This document shows, piece by piece, positions 23,139-33,296 of a stretch of 64,000 bases of DNA. The notes below the pieces were generated by a model. It had not been told where the DNA came from. It was given only the letters and a program-made list of their open reading frames with translations, and made no database searches. The DNA is from Aquatica leii (lineage: Eukaryota; Arthropoda; Insecta; Coleoptera; Lampyridae): assembly GCA_035610365.1 (NCBI GenBank), contig CM069436.1, positions 7,244,937 to 7,308,936 on the forward strand. The letters run 5' to 3'. Each line of letters begins with the position of its first letter. The stretch's first letter is position 1. The translations under genes and the position numbers were made by a program.

Positions 23139-23721
23139 CGCCCGACATTAACCACAAATCACACTTAGTCACTTGAAAAATCCGGAGTAAAAGTAGTTTT
23201 ACTGTTTTACACAAATGAACAAAAATGAACACAAAATCCAACACGTTTAAAACGTCGACAAGTTAACTCTGCAACCGCTATAGATGTATTGATCGAAGCA
23301 GTTAAGCAAACAATGTAATATACTATAATGAGAAGAGTAATGCAAGTTCAAGCCTGTCGAAAATTCCTGTTCAAACCTGCATGTGGTATTGAGATCGCCA
23401 GCGTCGTGCAGTGAATCTTCCTAACTGTTTATTGATATTTTTTTACTGTTCTTATATATTTGTATTTTATTGTTGTTTCTATATACATTTTATAGCAAAA
23501 TTTTTGCCATATACTTTGGTATAAGTTTTATTACCTGCTTTGGGATGTTAACCGCTATAAGGTAAAATTCTAAAAAAAAGCCAAAAAACAAAATAAAAAT
23601 GGGGTCCCCCCAAAATAGGTGGGTGATGGGTAAAAACGGAGCTCATTTTTGGATTCAGGAGGTCATTTTACATAAGAATCGTCAAGTATGGTATCAGCGC
23701 CGATTTTCATGCAGATCAGTG

Positions 23722-24765
23722 TAATCATATAAAAGAAAATTCAAGAATTTGTATTCAAATATTAACTCAGAATCATATAAAATATTCCAAGCAAACAACT
23801 TACTGTTGAGCGGTGTAATCTAATACAGTCAGTTCTACTATATATGCAATCATTTTATCATACATTAACTGTTGTAACTATTTTAAAATTTATATTTGAA
23901 ATATATAAATTAAAACGCAAAACTTAAAATTAACTGCAGTAAGTGTGGTCTTTAGTATATTGGACAAACAGAACTATAACATAAAATAGAGTTATAATAT
24001 GTAAATACTTTTATAATAAAAAATTAATGCTGTTGCACTATATAGATCAAACAAAATTTTAAAAAAAGTTTATAACGTTTAATAGTTTATAAACAACAAT
24101 AATTTTTTTATACAATAGTAATAACGTATAAAAATAACGTTAAGTACACAGTTTCAAATAAAAACTTAAATTCTTAATTATAAAGAGAGAAATCTTTTAT
24201 AACGATAAAATTAAAGTTTTTTCAGATCTAAACTATAAAAAAGCATGATAAAAATAAAAAAAGAAAACAAAGAATGTCCAGTATACAATTTCTACTTAAC
24301 ACTACAATTTTGGATGACTTAGTAGAAGATCTCAATGCGAGAACACGAAATTCACAAAAATCCCAAACCGGTTCAATCAGGAAGCAATCAACAAAAACGG
24401 TAAAATGTTTATAAATTTCTAAACTCAAAACAAGGCGCAAACTCCATACTTGATATACGCTATCCCCACACACTCCAACATACACACACACAATTGCATA
24501 CACCACTTTTACAAAAAAGAATTAAAACACATTGAATAGAATTCATTCCAAAAATTAAAACATAAAAGATTACAAAGAATACAAAACACTATAGCTTTTT
24601 GAAGTCAGAACACTAACAAAAACAACAAACCTACATACAGTACAAAAACAAAAACATCAATTATGACAAATCAATTTAAAGAAACAAAGTGAATAACGCA
24701 ATCCAAACAATAAGAACAAAAAAGTCGCAAACATATGTTACAAAACGGAACAATTCCTTTAGCAG
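23722..24765 (+). other. AT-rich start of duplicated segment copy 2
   Basis: 23722-23766 repeats the 45 bp that precede the transposon on its other side. From about 23768 the sequence parallels 12750-13740, including the CxxC/YIGQT-like text at 23932-23985. No intact gene is visible; a 92-codon minus-strand frame has no recognisable motif. Confidence 0.45.
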
Positions 24766-25666
24766 TAATGTCCCACACGCGTTCAATAGGTGAAAGGTTG
24801 AGAAATCTGTGTGAACATGATAAGAGATTGACATTAACCTCTTTGAATTGCTCCATAGAGTGTCTTGTTACGTGGGGAGGGGCATTATCTTGCTGGAAAA
24901 GTGGGTCTTTCAACTGCTAAAGATGGAAAAGTATGAGGTTCTACCACATCGTTAACATATTGCCGGGCGTTCATATTGCCTCGGATAAATACCAAACGAA
25001 ACTTACTCCCATAGGCTATAGTACCCCATACCATAATCCACACAGTGTACTGCACATGCCGCTCAACAGAAAATTAAACATTGCACCGGTCGCCACGCCT
25101 TTGTCTGACTCTCGTACGGCCATCATGCATCCCCAAACAGAATCGGAATTCATCAGTAAAGACTACTCTATGCTATTCGAAATCCTAGTGAAGTCGCAAC
25201 TTATACTATAAAGATGGCGTTCTTCACCTAATTGGTTTGCCTCCGTCCCCAGTTCCTTGTCTACGATGATTTTGTCTTCTCTAGATAACAGCGCATAATA
25301 GTGGATTGGTTCCAGTTAAGACAATTTGCAATTTCCCTGTACGAAAAACCATCTTCACGTAAGCGAACAATTCGACCTCTATCAAAGTCGCTTAATTGGC
25401 GGTAATATTTATGCTGTTGCACTCTAGACATAATTACGTTTTTAAAACGCGTTAAAGAAGAACCTCACGAAATAACAATATTAAAATTAACCAAGGCTCA
25501 TACAAACTACACATAATAATGAGGTAGTAAAAACAGAAGAAAAACCGTCAGATATGCTATTGATCCATTTGAATAAAATTTTAATAATTTACTACCTTTG
25601 GGAAACTAAACCTTAGTGCAACGTTTGGTCACAAAATTCATACTCCTTCTTAGTGTTGCAATTTCA
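24766..25666 (-). mobile_element. Tc1-like DNA transposon, copy 2 (left end missing)
   Basis: The right terminal repeat (GTGTTGCAATTTCA, 25655-25666) matches that of copy 1. The minus strand reads PLFQQDNAPPHVTRHSMEQF and NLSPIERVWDITAKG (24767-24913), keeping the third catalytic Glu that copy 1 has lost. The upstream half (25000-25440) still shows LREDGFSYREI-like text but is interrupted. The segment corresponding to the left end in copy 1 is absent, so this copy is truncated. Confidence 0.85.
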
Positions 25667-25880
25667 ATGTTACATAGTATAGTATCCATAGTAATAGCAA
25701 AACCAGGAATAAACAAAACAATATCAAGTTCATCATCAATGTAAGCATTTGTTATATGTTGTCAATTCCATCACTTCTTTTAAGGTTTTGCTGTTTTTTT
25801 ATCGGCGTTTTTAATTTCACCCTTTTGAATATTTTCTCTAACCTTAGGTGTTTCCGACGCCGACGATCTGGCACTGATAA

Positions 25881-28465
25881 CACTGGTCTGCATGCAAATC
25901 GGCCCTGATACCATTCTTGACGATTCTTATGTAAAATGACCTCCTGAATCCAAAAATGAGCTCCGTTTTTACCCATCACCCACCTATTTTGGGGGACCCC
26001 ATTTTTATTTTATTTTTTGCATTTTTTTTTAGAATTTTAACTTATAGCCGTTAAACATCCCAAAGCAGGTAATAAAATTTACACCAAACTATATGGCAAA
26101 AGTTTTGCTATAACATGTATATAGAAACAACAATAAAATACAAATATATAAGAACGGTAAAAAATATCAATAAACAGTTAGGAAGATTCACTGCACGACG
26201 CTGGCGATCTCAATACCACATGCAGGTTTGAACAGGAATTTTCGACAAGCTTGAACTTGCATTACTCTTCTCATTATAGTATATTACATTGTTTGCTTAA
26301 CTACTTCGATGAGTACATCTATATCTGTTGCAGAGTTAACTTGTCGACGTTTTAAACGTGCTGGATTTTGTGTTCATTTTTGTTCATTTGTGTAAAACAG
26401 TAAAACTACTTTTACTCCGGATTTTTTCAAGTGACTAAGTGTGATTTGTGGTTAATGTCGGGCGTTGAATTACTGTTTAATTATGCCACGCGAGTGTAAA
26501 AATCATCCCGATAGCTTCTGCTATGTCTGCGGGGAATTAACTTTAAAAGCGCAACAAAAAAACCCCTTTCTCCGCTTGTTAAAACAGTTTATAAATTGTA
26601 CTTTGATTGTCAAGTTGGCGACCAGGACAAGACTTGGGCTCCATCAGTTTGCTGTACGACTTGTTACAGTAGTTTGACCAAATGGCTCAAAGGTACCCGT
26701 AAATCAATGCCATTTACTGTGCCCATGGTTTGGCGTGAACCTCGCTGTCATCTTACAGATTGTTACTTTTGTATGACTTCCACCGTCGGGTTTTCGAGCA
26801 AAAGTAGCATACAATTCAGTATCCCAATATTCCGTTAGCTCTAAGACTTGTTCCTCATAACGATTTTTTGCCAATCCCAGAGCCCCCAAACACTTATACT
26901 CTAGAGCCGGAAATTGATTTAAAAGACTCTGAGCCACAACCTGGGGCTTCGAATGATACGTTCAATGATGATGAAGAGTATTCCGCAGATTTAGTTTCTC
27001 GGCAACCTCACCTCCTCACTCAATCGGAATTAAATGATCTTGTCAGGGATTTGCAGTTACCCAAGACTAAATCTTAGCTCTTAGGATCGCGACTTCAACA
27101 GTGGAATTTCTTAGAAAAGGGAGTAAAAATATCTTCTTACAAGAACAGACAAGCAACCCTGAAATGTCTTTTCTCAGAAGATAAAGGTTTAGTGTTTTGC
27201 CCTAATGCAAATTTATTGATGACAGAGCTACAGATGCCATGTGACCCAGACAAATGGAGACTGTTTATAGACTCATCAAAAACAAGCTTAAAAGTTGTCC
27301 TGTTGGCAAATGGGAATGACTTCCCATCTGTTCCCGTTGCATACTCTGTTGATATGAAGGAAACGTACGAAAACATCTTCAGAACCCTTGATAAAATTAG
27401 TTATCATGATTATAAGTGGAAACTTTGCGCTGACTTTAAAAGTTGTTGCTCTACTCACGGGCCTGCAATCAGGATTCACAAAATATTGCTGCTTCCTTTG
27501 TGAATGGGATACCCGAACCCGAGATAAACATTACATCGTACGGGACTGGCTTCTGCGAGAAAATCTTATTCCTGGTCAAAAAAATGTCGCTCACACACCT
27601 TTGGTTCGGAAGGAAAATATTTACTTACCACCTTTACACATCAAACTTGGATTGATCAAGCAGTTTGTGAAAGCAGTGGACAAGTCAGGTGACGCATTAA
27701 AATTTTTGAAAACTAAATTTTTTCGTCTTAGCGAAGCTAAAATCAAAGAAGGTGTTTTTGTTGGTTCCCAGATTAGACAACTCTTCCAAGATTCGACGTT
27801 TATTGAACACCTAAATCGTAAAGAAAAACGAGCTTGGCTTGCATTTCAAAGCGTTTGTAAGAACTTCCTGGGTTACCACAAAAGTGAAGGTTATGTCGCT
27901 CACGTCGAGGAACTGCTTTTAGCGTACAAGGACATAGGATGTAACATGTCTCTTAAAGTTCACTTCCTTCACTCGCATCTGGACTTTTTCTTTGAAAATT
28001 TAGGAGCAGTCTCGGATGAACACGGGGAACGGTTCCATCAAGACATCGCTAAGCTGGAGAAGAGATTTTCAGGGATGTGGAATGCAAGCATGTTGGCGGA
28101 GTACTGCTGGTTTTTGAAACGAGAGAGCGGTACCTCAGGGTATAAAAGGAAAGCAAGCACCAAGTAACGATGAATATCTTTTTATTTATTACTGTTTATA
28201 GCTAAAATAGTTCTTTTTCCCATTTAAATTAAATTCATGTCCATATATTTATTATTATAATAATAATTATAATTATTATTATCGTTCGATAAATAAATTA
28301 TAATTAATTTATCGAAAAGTGGTAAAATTAGAGATTTGGGGCTCCCTCGAAAATGGTGGGTGATGGAAGAAAACTGAAGATATATTTGGATTCAGGACGT
28401 CATTTTACATAAGAATCGCCCGGAATAGTGTCAGGGCTCGATAAAAAATATTTTTTGCAGATCAG
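25881..28465 (+). mobile_element. CACTG-ended DNA transposon (CMC/EnSpm-like), copy 2
   Basis: The left end CACTGGTCTGCATGC begins at 25881 and the right end ...TTTGCAGATCAG closes near 28465. TAA precedes the left end (25878-25880), and TAA follows the right end (28466-28468) if the last two bases of the terminus are taken as lost. It is oriented opposite to copies 1 and 3. A subterminal AT hairpin (ATCGATAAATTAATTATA-type, about 28270-28320) precedes the right end, as in the other copies. It is inserted in a LINE reverse transcriptase; the equivalent empty site is at about 15765 in the sister segment. Confidence 0.9.
26483..28167 (+). pseudogene. Transposase gene of CACTG-ended transposon copy 2 (broken)
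   Basis: Starts at the Met of MPRECKNHPDSFCYVCGE (26483). Pieces lie at 26465-26677, 26596-26838, 26868-27077, 27192-27503 and 27388-28167. The last is a long open C-terminal part (KYCCFLCEWD, LPPLHIKLGLIKQF, GVFVGSQIRQLFQ, GCNMSLKVHFLHSH, EHGERFHQDIAKLEKRFSG, AEYCWFLKRE). Breaks include a shift in the A-rich tract after KAQQK, a shift near PNIPSA, a stop after PKTKS and a shift near ALTLKVV. Sequence is otherwise nearly identical to copies 1 and 3. Confidence 0.82.
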
Positions 28466-29479
28466 TAATAATTCAAGAAGCAAAAGAAGAAAGATAAATA
28501 CTAGATAAAACGCGCCGTTATAAAGAATAACGTACTGGATGCAAAAAAACAATCTGGCAATAACCCAAAAAAAACGGAACTGATAGTATTAAAAAAACAA
28601 GAAAAAACAAGAGAATATCGGTTAAAATGGGCAAAGACCCAATTTTGCAGTTAAAAACACTATGCTACATGGGAATTATTCTAGACGGCAGTGAAAAATT
28701 GAGAAAACATGTTAAATATAACGCAAACAAAACCGAACGTAAGGTAACACCTCTAGGGAGAATACTGTCAAATGTTAGAGGACTTGTTTTAGTAAAAGAC
28801 TGCTTTTGAACTATGCTTTTAATTCAATTGTATTTTATGAAGTTTTAATATGGGCTAAAGCAATACTAGTCTCTCCGCAAAAAACAAAACTGTCAAAAGA
28901 CTAAAGGAAGATGCTGTTCAAAGTGGCTATGAGATGTAAAATAATCTCAGCGGTTGCACTGCAATCCATCACAAGATGTGTACCCTTTGACATTCTAATA
29001 AAAAAAAAGTTAACGGAAAATGGTATTTTCTTTCTTTTACGACATAGCAAAACCGATGGGAGAAATATTACAAGAAAACGCAGTGGATCAAAAACATAAT
29101 TCCAAACTTTAAAAAATAGTACGATTGTAATATAGAAACATTGATTATCACTTAATATAACTTAAATGTTCACAAAGCACGAGTGTTTTGGAATGCATAA
29201 GAAAAAGATAAAGAAGACGGAAACTAAAAGATGTCGATATTGTGGGTCCAAGAATGTGTTCCACGCATAGCTAAATTGCGAAAAGAATGAAGTTACGGCA
29301 GAGCTACGGAGTAAAAGTGGAAAATGTTGAAGAAGTGGTAGTGTGGATGCTGAAGAAGATTCAAAATTTAGACGAAGGTAATGTATTAAAAAACAACGTA
29401 ATGAAAGCTTAATAATTTGAGAAAAAGCGCGAAGAAGAAGAATAAAAGAATGACTAAATAGAAAAAAAAATAGAAAAAA

Positions 29480-29990
29480 CAAAAGATCCTGACGTACGCA
29501 CGAAGTAGATCCATAAAGCAGTTCCGGCGAATAACAGAAAATATCCGTAGAGAAGAGTTTTAGTGATTATTGAACATCTAAGTCCCACAGTTCCTATCAG
29601 TACCAACTGGTTGGTGTTCGTAAATGAATTTCTCTACAAAATTGTGTTTCCGAGTATCTTTTTTTTAATTCTTAGTTTCTCTAGAGAAGATTCTTCCACT
29701 GCACCGGCAACAAAATTTCGCATTCGCTGACACAGTTTTCTAATAGCATTTTTATTAAGCAGCTGCTCCGGTATCTTCCAGGATTTAATATCGGGGCTGG
29801 CATATCCGTTGTTTCCTCGGATCTTGTTTTAATAGAAATAGATATTTTAGCAACACATACTCCTGCTGCGTCATTATCATAGTTATGGTTTTGAACATCA
29901 CAGAATTATTCATTGTTTGCGGTAGTATGTAGACGACCACAGCACTTGTCCGCCGTTCTCTTACATCGCCAAAACTTCTTCGTTCCATCT
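29480..29990 (-). pseudogene. Unrecognised coding-like fragment
   Basis: Minus-strand text such as GYASPDIKSWKIPEQLLNKN, IRKLCQRMRNFVAGAVEESS and LEKLRIKK (about 29650-29830) and a 67-codon frame at 29785-29988 look protein-like across shifting frames. A diverged copy of the first part exists at about 16680-16800. The family is unknown to me; a transposon structural protein is possible. Confidence 0.25.
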
Positions 29991-32511
29991 TTGCTGGTTT
30001 TATCGAAAACGTATAGAGCTAAGTTTCCTTTGAACAACTAACCTAACTATTTGCAAATAAGTAAAAACAACTCAAGTAATAGTTATCGGGGGTGAGTTTA
30101 AATAGATCCAGCGACACCGAACTAATCACATCTAGCTGTAAAGTTATTGGAAAAGTTAAGTACATTGTACTAATTGAAGTGCATCAGAAAGGCTTAACGG
30201 TAATTAAGATTAGGAAAATTAGAAGAAATTAGTTTTAATGCTTAATGACTGCATACTGCTCTACTAATTGTTATTTATTAAGTTAAGGTATAATGTTTTA
30301 TACAATGGTTATTACAAGTAGAGATTATGTGGAATGATTGAAAATAATTAAACAACATTATTAAGAGTTTGAAATTATTCAAAAATCATAAAATATCTAC
30401 AGGCGCCAATAGTAGGCACCCAAACTGCCGATGGTCAAAACTCTGGCGCCCAAACGACAGCGGTCAAATAATGGCGCCCAAATGTCGCGTATAGGATTCA
30501 GTGAGCTATATATGTACTACAAATATTATATTTATGATGCATAAGCATAACTCACTAACACTAATGTTCGTTATGGTATGCCTCACTTATAACGTTTGTT
30601 ACATAAATTGCTAATATTTATTTAAAAAAAAATAAAAAGACAGATACTGGTTGATGTTAGTAATAATAAATCTAACACAAATGACAGATTATGTAAAAAC
30701 GAGTAATTAGTATTAGTACCAACGTTTAGTTGTAAAATGCTACTACATTTTACCGACGTAGTATCACTTGTATCACTATTTCGAAAAGTTTAATTTCGCA
30801 AATATGAGCATATTTGTAGGCCGAAGTGAAGCCGAAGCTTACAAAATTGATTGTGGTAACTTTTATATAAATTAATTAATCAAATAAAATTCAATAACGT
30901 GTTATGTTAAAAATCTTTCGATATAGGTTGTGTACTGTATGAATTTCGTCCCAATACGCCCTCATTCAGAGTGTTAACTGTCCTTTTTTGTTTTTTTCTT
31001 GACGTATACGTATACAACAACTTTATGCACGGATTAAAATTTTTTAAATACATTAAAATACAAATAAAATCTGTATATTGCTTTTATTTCAAAATCCTTA
31101 AGTAACGATAATCGGTTTATTAATTAGCATTGTTCTAGTTAAAACAAAAAGTTTTTTTATTATAGGAATCTAGAAACGTAGTTTTTGTTTAGGCACGACG
31201 GCGTCATACTGTCATATTGCTGACACAAATTTTGCTAATGCAAGAAATAAATAATAACTTAAGTATAGTTAACTACAATTTATGTTATAAGCAAATTACA
31301 AACAACACCGTTTTGAATTTAGCATTTTAGCTTCACAAATTCTGTTCAATAACTTTCACTAACCTATTTAGCTTGTAACAATTAATTCAACAATAATATG
31401 CCAACGTAAACGCAAGACAGAGACATTTAAAGTTTTATGGCAACATAAAAGAAACTGAATTATTGTGTTACCGTTTATAATGTGGTTTAATACTCGTGCG
31501 CTTATTGGTCCAAGTTAAATTACCATGTCAACAACATTGCAGTAGAGCTGACTTAAGCTAAAAATCAACATTAGCATAAATAATAATCCACAATCAAAGA
31601 GACACTGACAATTATTAAAACAAAAATTTTTGCGCGTTTAAATTTCAAGACCACTAATAAGTATTGTTATTATCTATTATTATTTAGCTTCAAAAATGTC
31701 TGAAGATACCAAAATTTATTGGCCAATTATCGATTTGCTTTTAATCCTTTAATTTGATTGGCATCTGAATAGTATTCTTATTATCATTTACTGAGAATTA
31801 TATTCTGAAGCTTTATGCAAAATGGCACTTTCTATAGATGATTTGATTACATCTACTTTCATTATTTATATAATAAAATTACAGGCTTTTGAACATGTTA
31901 AGTATACTCTCGGATAATTAGATAAAATTTCGGTATTTATATGGTAAAATTGTTTGGATAAAGTTACTAATGCAATCATTTTTATTTATTTGGTTTTGAA
32001 AAACGTTTAGTTCTTGCCTCCGATCCTGACAGAATGGCCACATTTAAGTTTTATCCGTTTAAGAGGTATTTGTGCGCTAAGGCGCGTTGCAGCAAAGATT
32101 ACGTCCGGGGAGCAACGTGATACAGCCTGAGCGACGTATGTTGCTCGATGGAAGTTCAGTAAGGTTAGTGGTGGATACAAAATTTTATTTTTCGCTTTAT
32201 ATACAGAGTAAGATGAGCAATATCCCGGATTCAGATCAGACACAAAAATAATATGACAAGTTTCTATACACTCTTTTTCCTACGGCCCTCTCTACAAAGA
32301 TACGGACTCATAACAGACGCCTCTGAAAATAGTTTGTTTCAAAATACTAAATAATTCCCATTGTTGCAAAATAAAGACTAATGTTGGGGCATTGTGTAAG
32401 GTCCAAGGGCGCAGCTGCAATGGAGCAGTTGGAGCTAACTGCTCCGAGCGCACGAATTTTGAGGCACGAGTCAGGGAGATGCAAATTTTGAAATAGTATA
32501 TTATATATCAA
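29991..32511. other. 2.5 kb AT-rich intergenic stretch with a short GC-richer repeat
   Basis: No gene recognised. The only structure is at 30404-30490 (listed separately). Around 32010-32200 the base composition is less extreme, but the open frames there have no recognisable motif. Confidence 0.45.
30404..30490. repeat. Three imperfect GGCGCC-centred repeats
   Basis: AGGCGCCAATAG, CTGGCGCCCAAACGAC and ATGGCGCCCAAATGTC occur at about 30404, 30452 and 30473, with a further GGCACCCAAAC at about 30416 and GATGGTCAAA/AGCGGTCAAA between. They form a short cluster of degenerate units in otherwise AT-rich DNA. Confidence 0.6.
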
Positions 32512-32612
32512 GGTTGAGAAGTGCATCATTATAACCTAAGCGATAGATTATATCGCGAGACGCGAAGCGTCGAGGGATATAAATCGCGCAGGTTATAATG
32601 AACTTCTCAACC
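32512..32612. repeat. 101-bp imperfect palindrome (long hairpin)
   Basis: Arms GGTTGAGAAGT..ATTATAACCT and AGGTTATAATG.ACTTCTCAACC pair almost fully. Inside them GCGATAGATTATATC pairs with GATATAAATCGC, and the tip is GACGCGAAGCGTC. RNA or single-stranded DNA from this region would form a near-continuous stem. It abuts the MITE-like unit at 32613-33214. Confidence 0.85.
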
Positions 32613-33214
32613 GTGTTATATATACAATTATTTCCACTACTAGAATTATTAAAACCTTTCTACCTGTTACTAAATCAAATTTAAAATTTAAGATATTAAT
32701 TTTAAATTAAAAATCAAGTCAGTAATTCTGACAGTTGTCATTAGTTTAATAGAATTAATTTTGACGTAATTCTTAATTGTGATTTAAAACACAAAAATAA
32801 ACAGATAACGTAAGTTTTTATTGCTAAAGTTGTTTAAATTGTTTAAAAACATTATTATTTTAAGCATTGATTATATCTAAAACATATTTAACTCAATAAT
32901 ATTCACATTTCCTTAAGCGCGAACTTCAAATAACTTACTTTTTAAAATCAAATTAATTTATTAATTGAGCGATTTGAAAACTTAAATTAGCATTAAATAA
33001 AATCTCTTGCTCTTGGTACGCAGTTTGGTAAACTTTTTTTCTTTGAAACTGTTGTAGTATTATCAGAAAATGTAAATATGTTCATTATTAACTACTAGTT
33101 AATAATGAAATATTATTTACCTGCGCTTAAAAAAGTACAACTTCACGGCCTTCTATTATACGTAATAATGCAAGCGTATACAACTAGTAGTGGAAAAAAG
33201 CTTATTATAACGCT
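32613..33214. mobile_element. MITE-like element with inverted ends
   Basis: The left end (32613-32643, GTTATATATAC...TTTCCACTACTAG) matches the reverse complement of the right end (33184-33214, CTAGTAGTGGAAA...TTATAAC). No coding capacity. An internal perfect 12-bp palindrome (CATTATTAACTA, one base, TAGTTAATAATG) lies at about 33080-33106. I could not identify a target duplication, and the hairpin at 32512-32612 may be part of the same element. Confidence 0.5.
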
Positions 33215-33296
33215 ACTAAACAGTTTAACATTCTTACCAAATGATAAAAGATGTTTAATCAATTGTTAATATACGTGCACAGAAACTGACAATATA

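Larger units (their letters stand above)
16978..23721 (-). mobile_element. CACTG-ended DNA transposon (CMC/EnSpm-like), copy 1, interrupted by hAT
   Basis: The left end CACTGGTCTGCA begins at 16978 and the right end finishes ...TGCAGATCAGTG at 23721; TAA lies on each side (16975-16977, 23722-23724). The terminal repeats match copies 2 and 3 over more than 100 bp with mismatches (shared TGTAAAATGACGTCCTGAAT and CCATCACCCACC). A 4.17 kb hAT element (17018-21183) sits 40 bp inside the left end. Without it the element would be about 2.58 kb, like its sisters. The CACTG termini and a 3-bp duplication fit the CACTA/EnSpm (CMC) superfamily; that placement is inference. The flanks also share a 45-bp direct repeat (16928-16972 and 23722-23766). 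Confidence 0.85.
25800..29480 (+). pseudogene. LINE ORF2 3' part, copy 2, interrupted by a CACTG-ended transposon
   Basis: The plus strand before the insertion reads DADDLALI (25857-25880, equivalent of YADD in copy 1). After the insertion it resumes with QEAKEER and, at 28627-28809, LKTLCYMGIILDGSEKLRKH and NANKTERKVTPLGRILSNVR, the thumb region. A C-terminal stretch to about 29480 parallels copy 1. Stops and shifts are frequent. The interruption is a clean 2.58 kb insertion, so the parent LINE was already dead or died with it. Confidence 0.62.
23765..29825 (+). repeat. Duplicated composite segment, copy 2
   Basis: Parallels 12740-16840 block by block: AT-rich start, Tc1 (24766-25666), LINE RT 3' part (25800-25880 and 28466-29480), and a tail with TTCGCATTCGCTGACACAGTTTTCTAATAGC. 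It lacks the solo LTR of copy 1 and contains a CACTG-ended transposon (25881-28465). Similarity is lost near 29825. Confidence 0.75.

Noticed and set aside
30452-30485. TGGCGCCCAAA resembles a retroviral-type tRNA primer-binding site.
   Set aside because: It occurs several times in a small cluster, matches only the first 9-10 bases of such sites, and no LTR boundary lies upstream.
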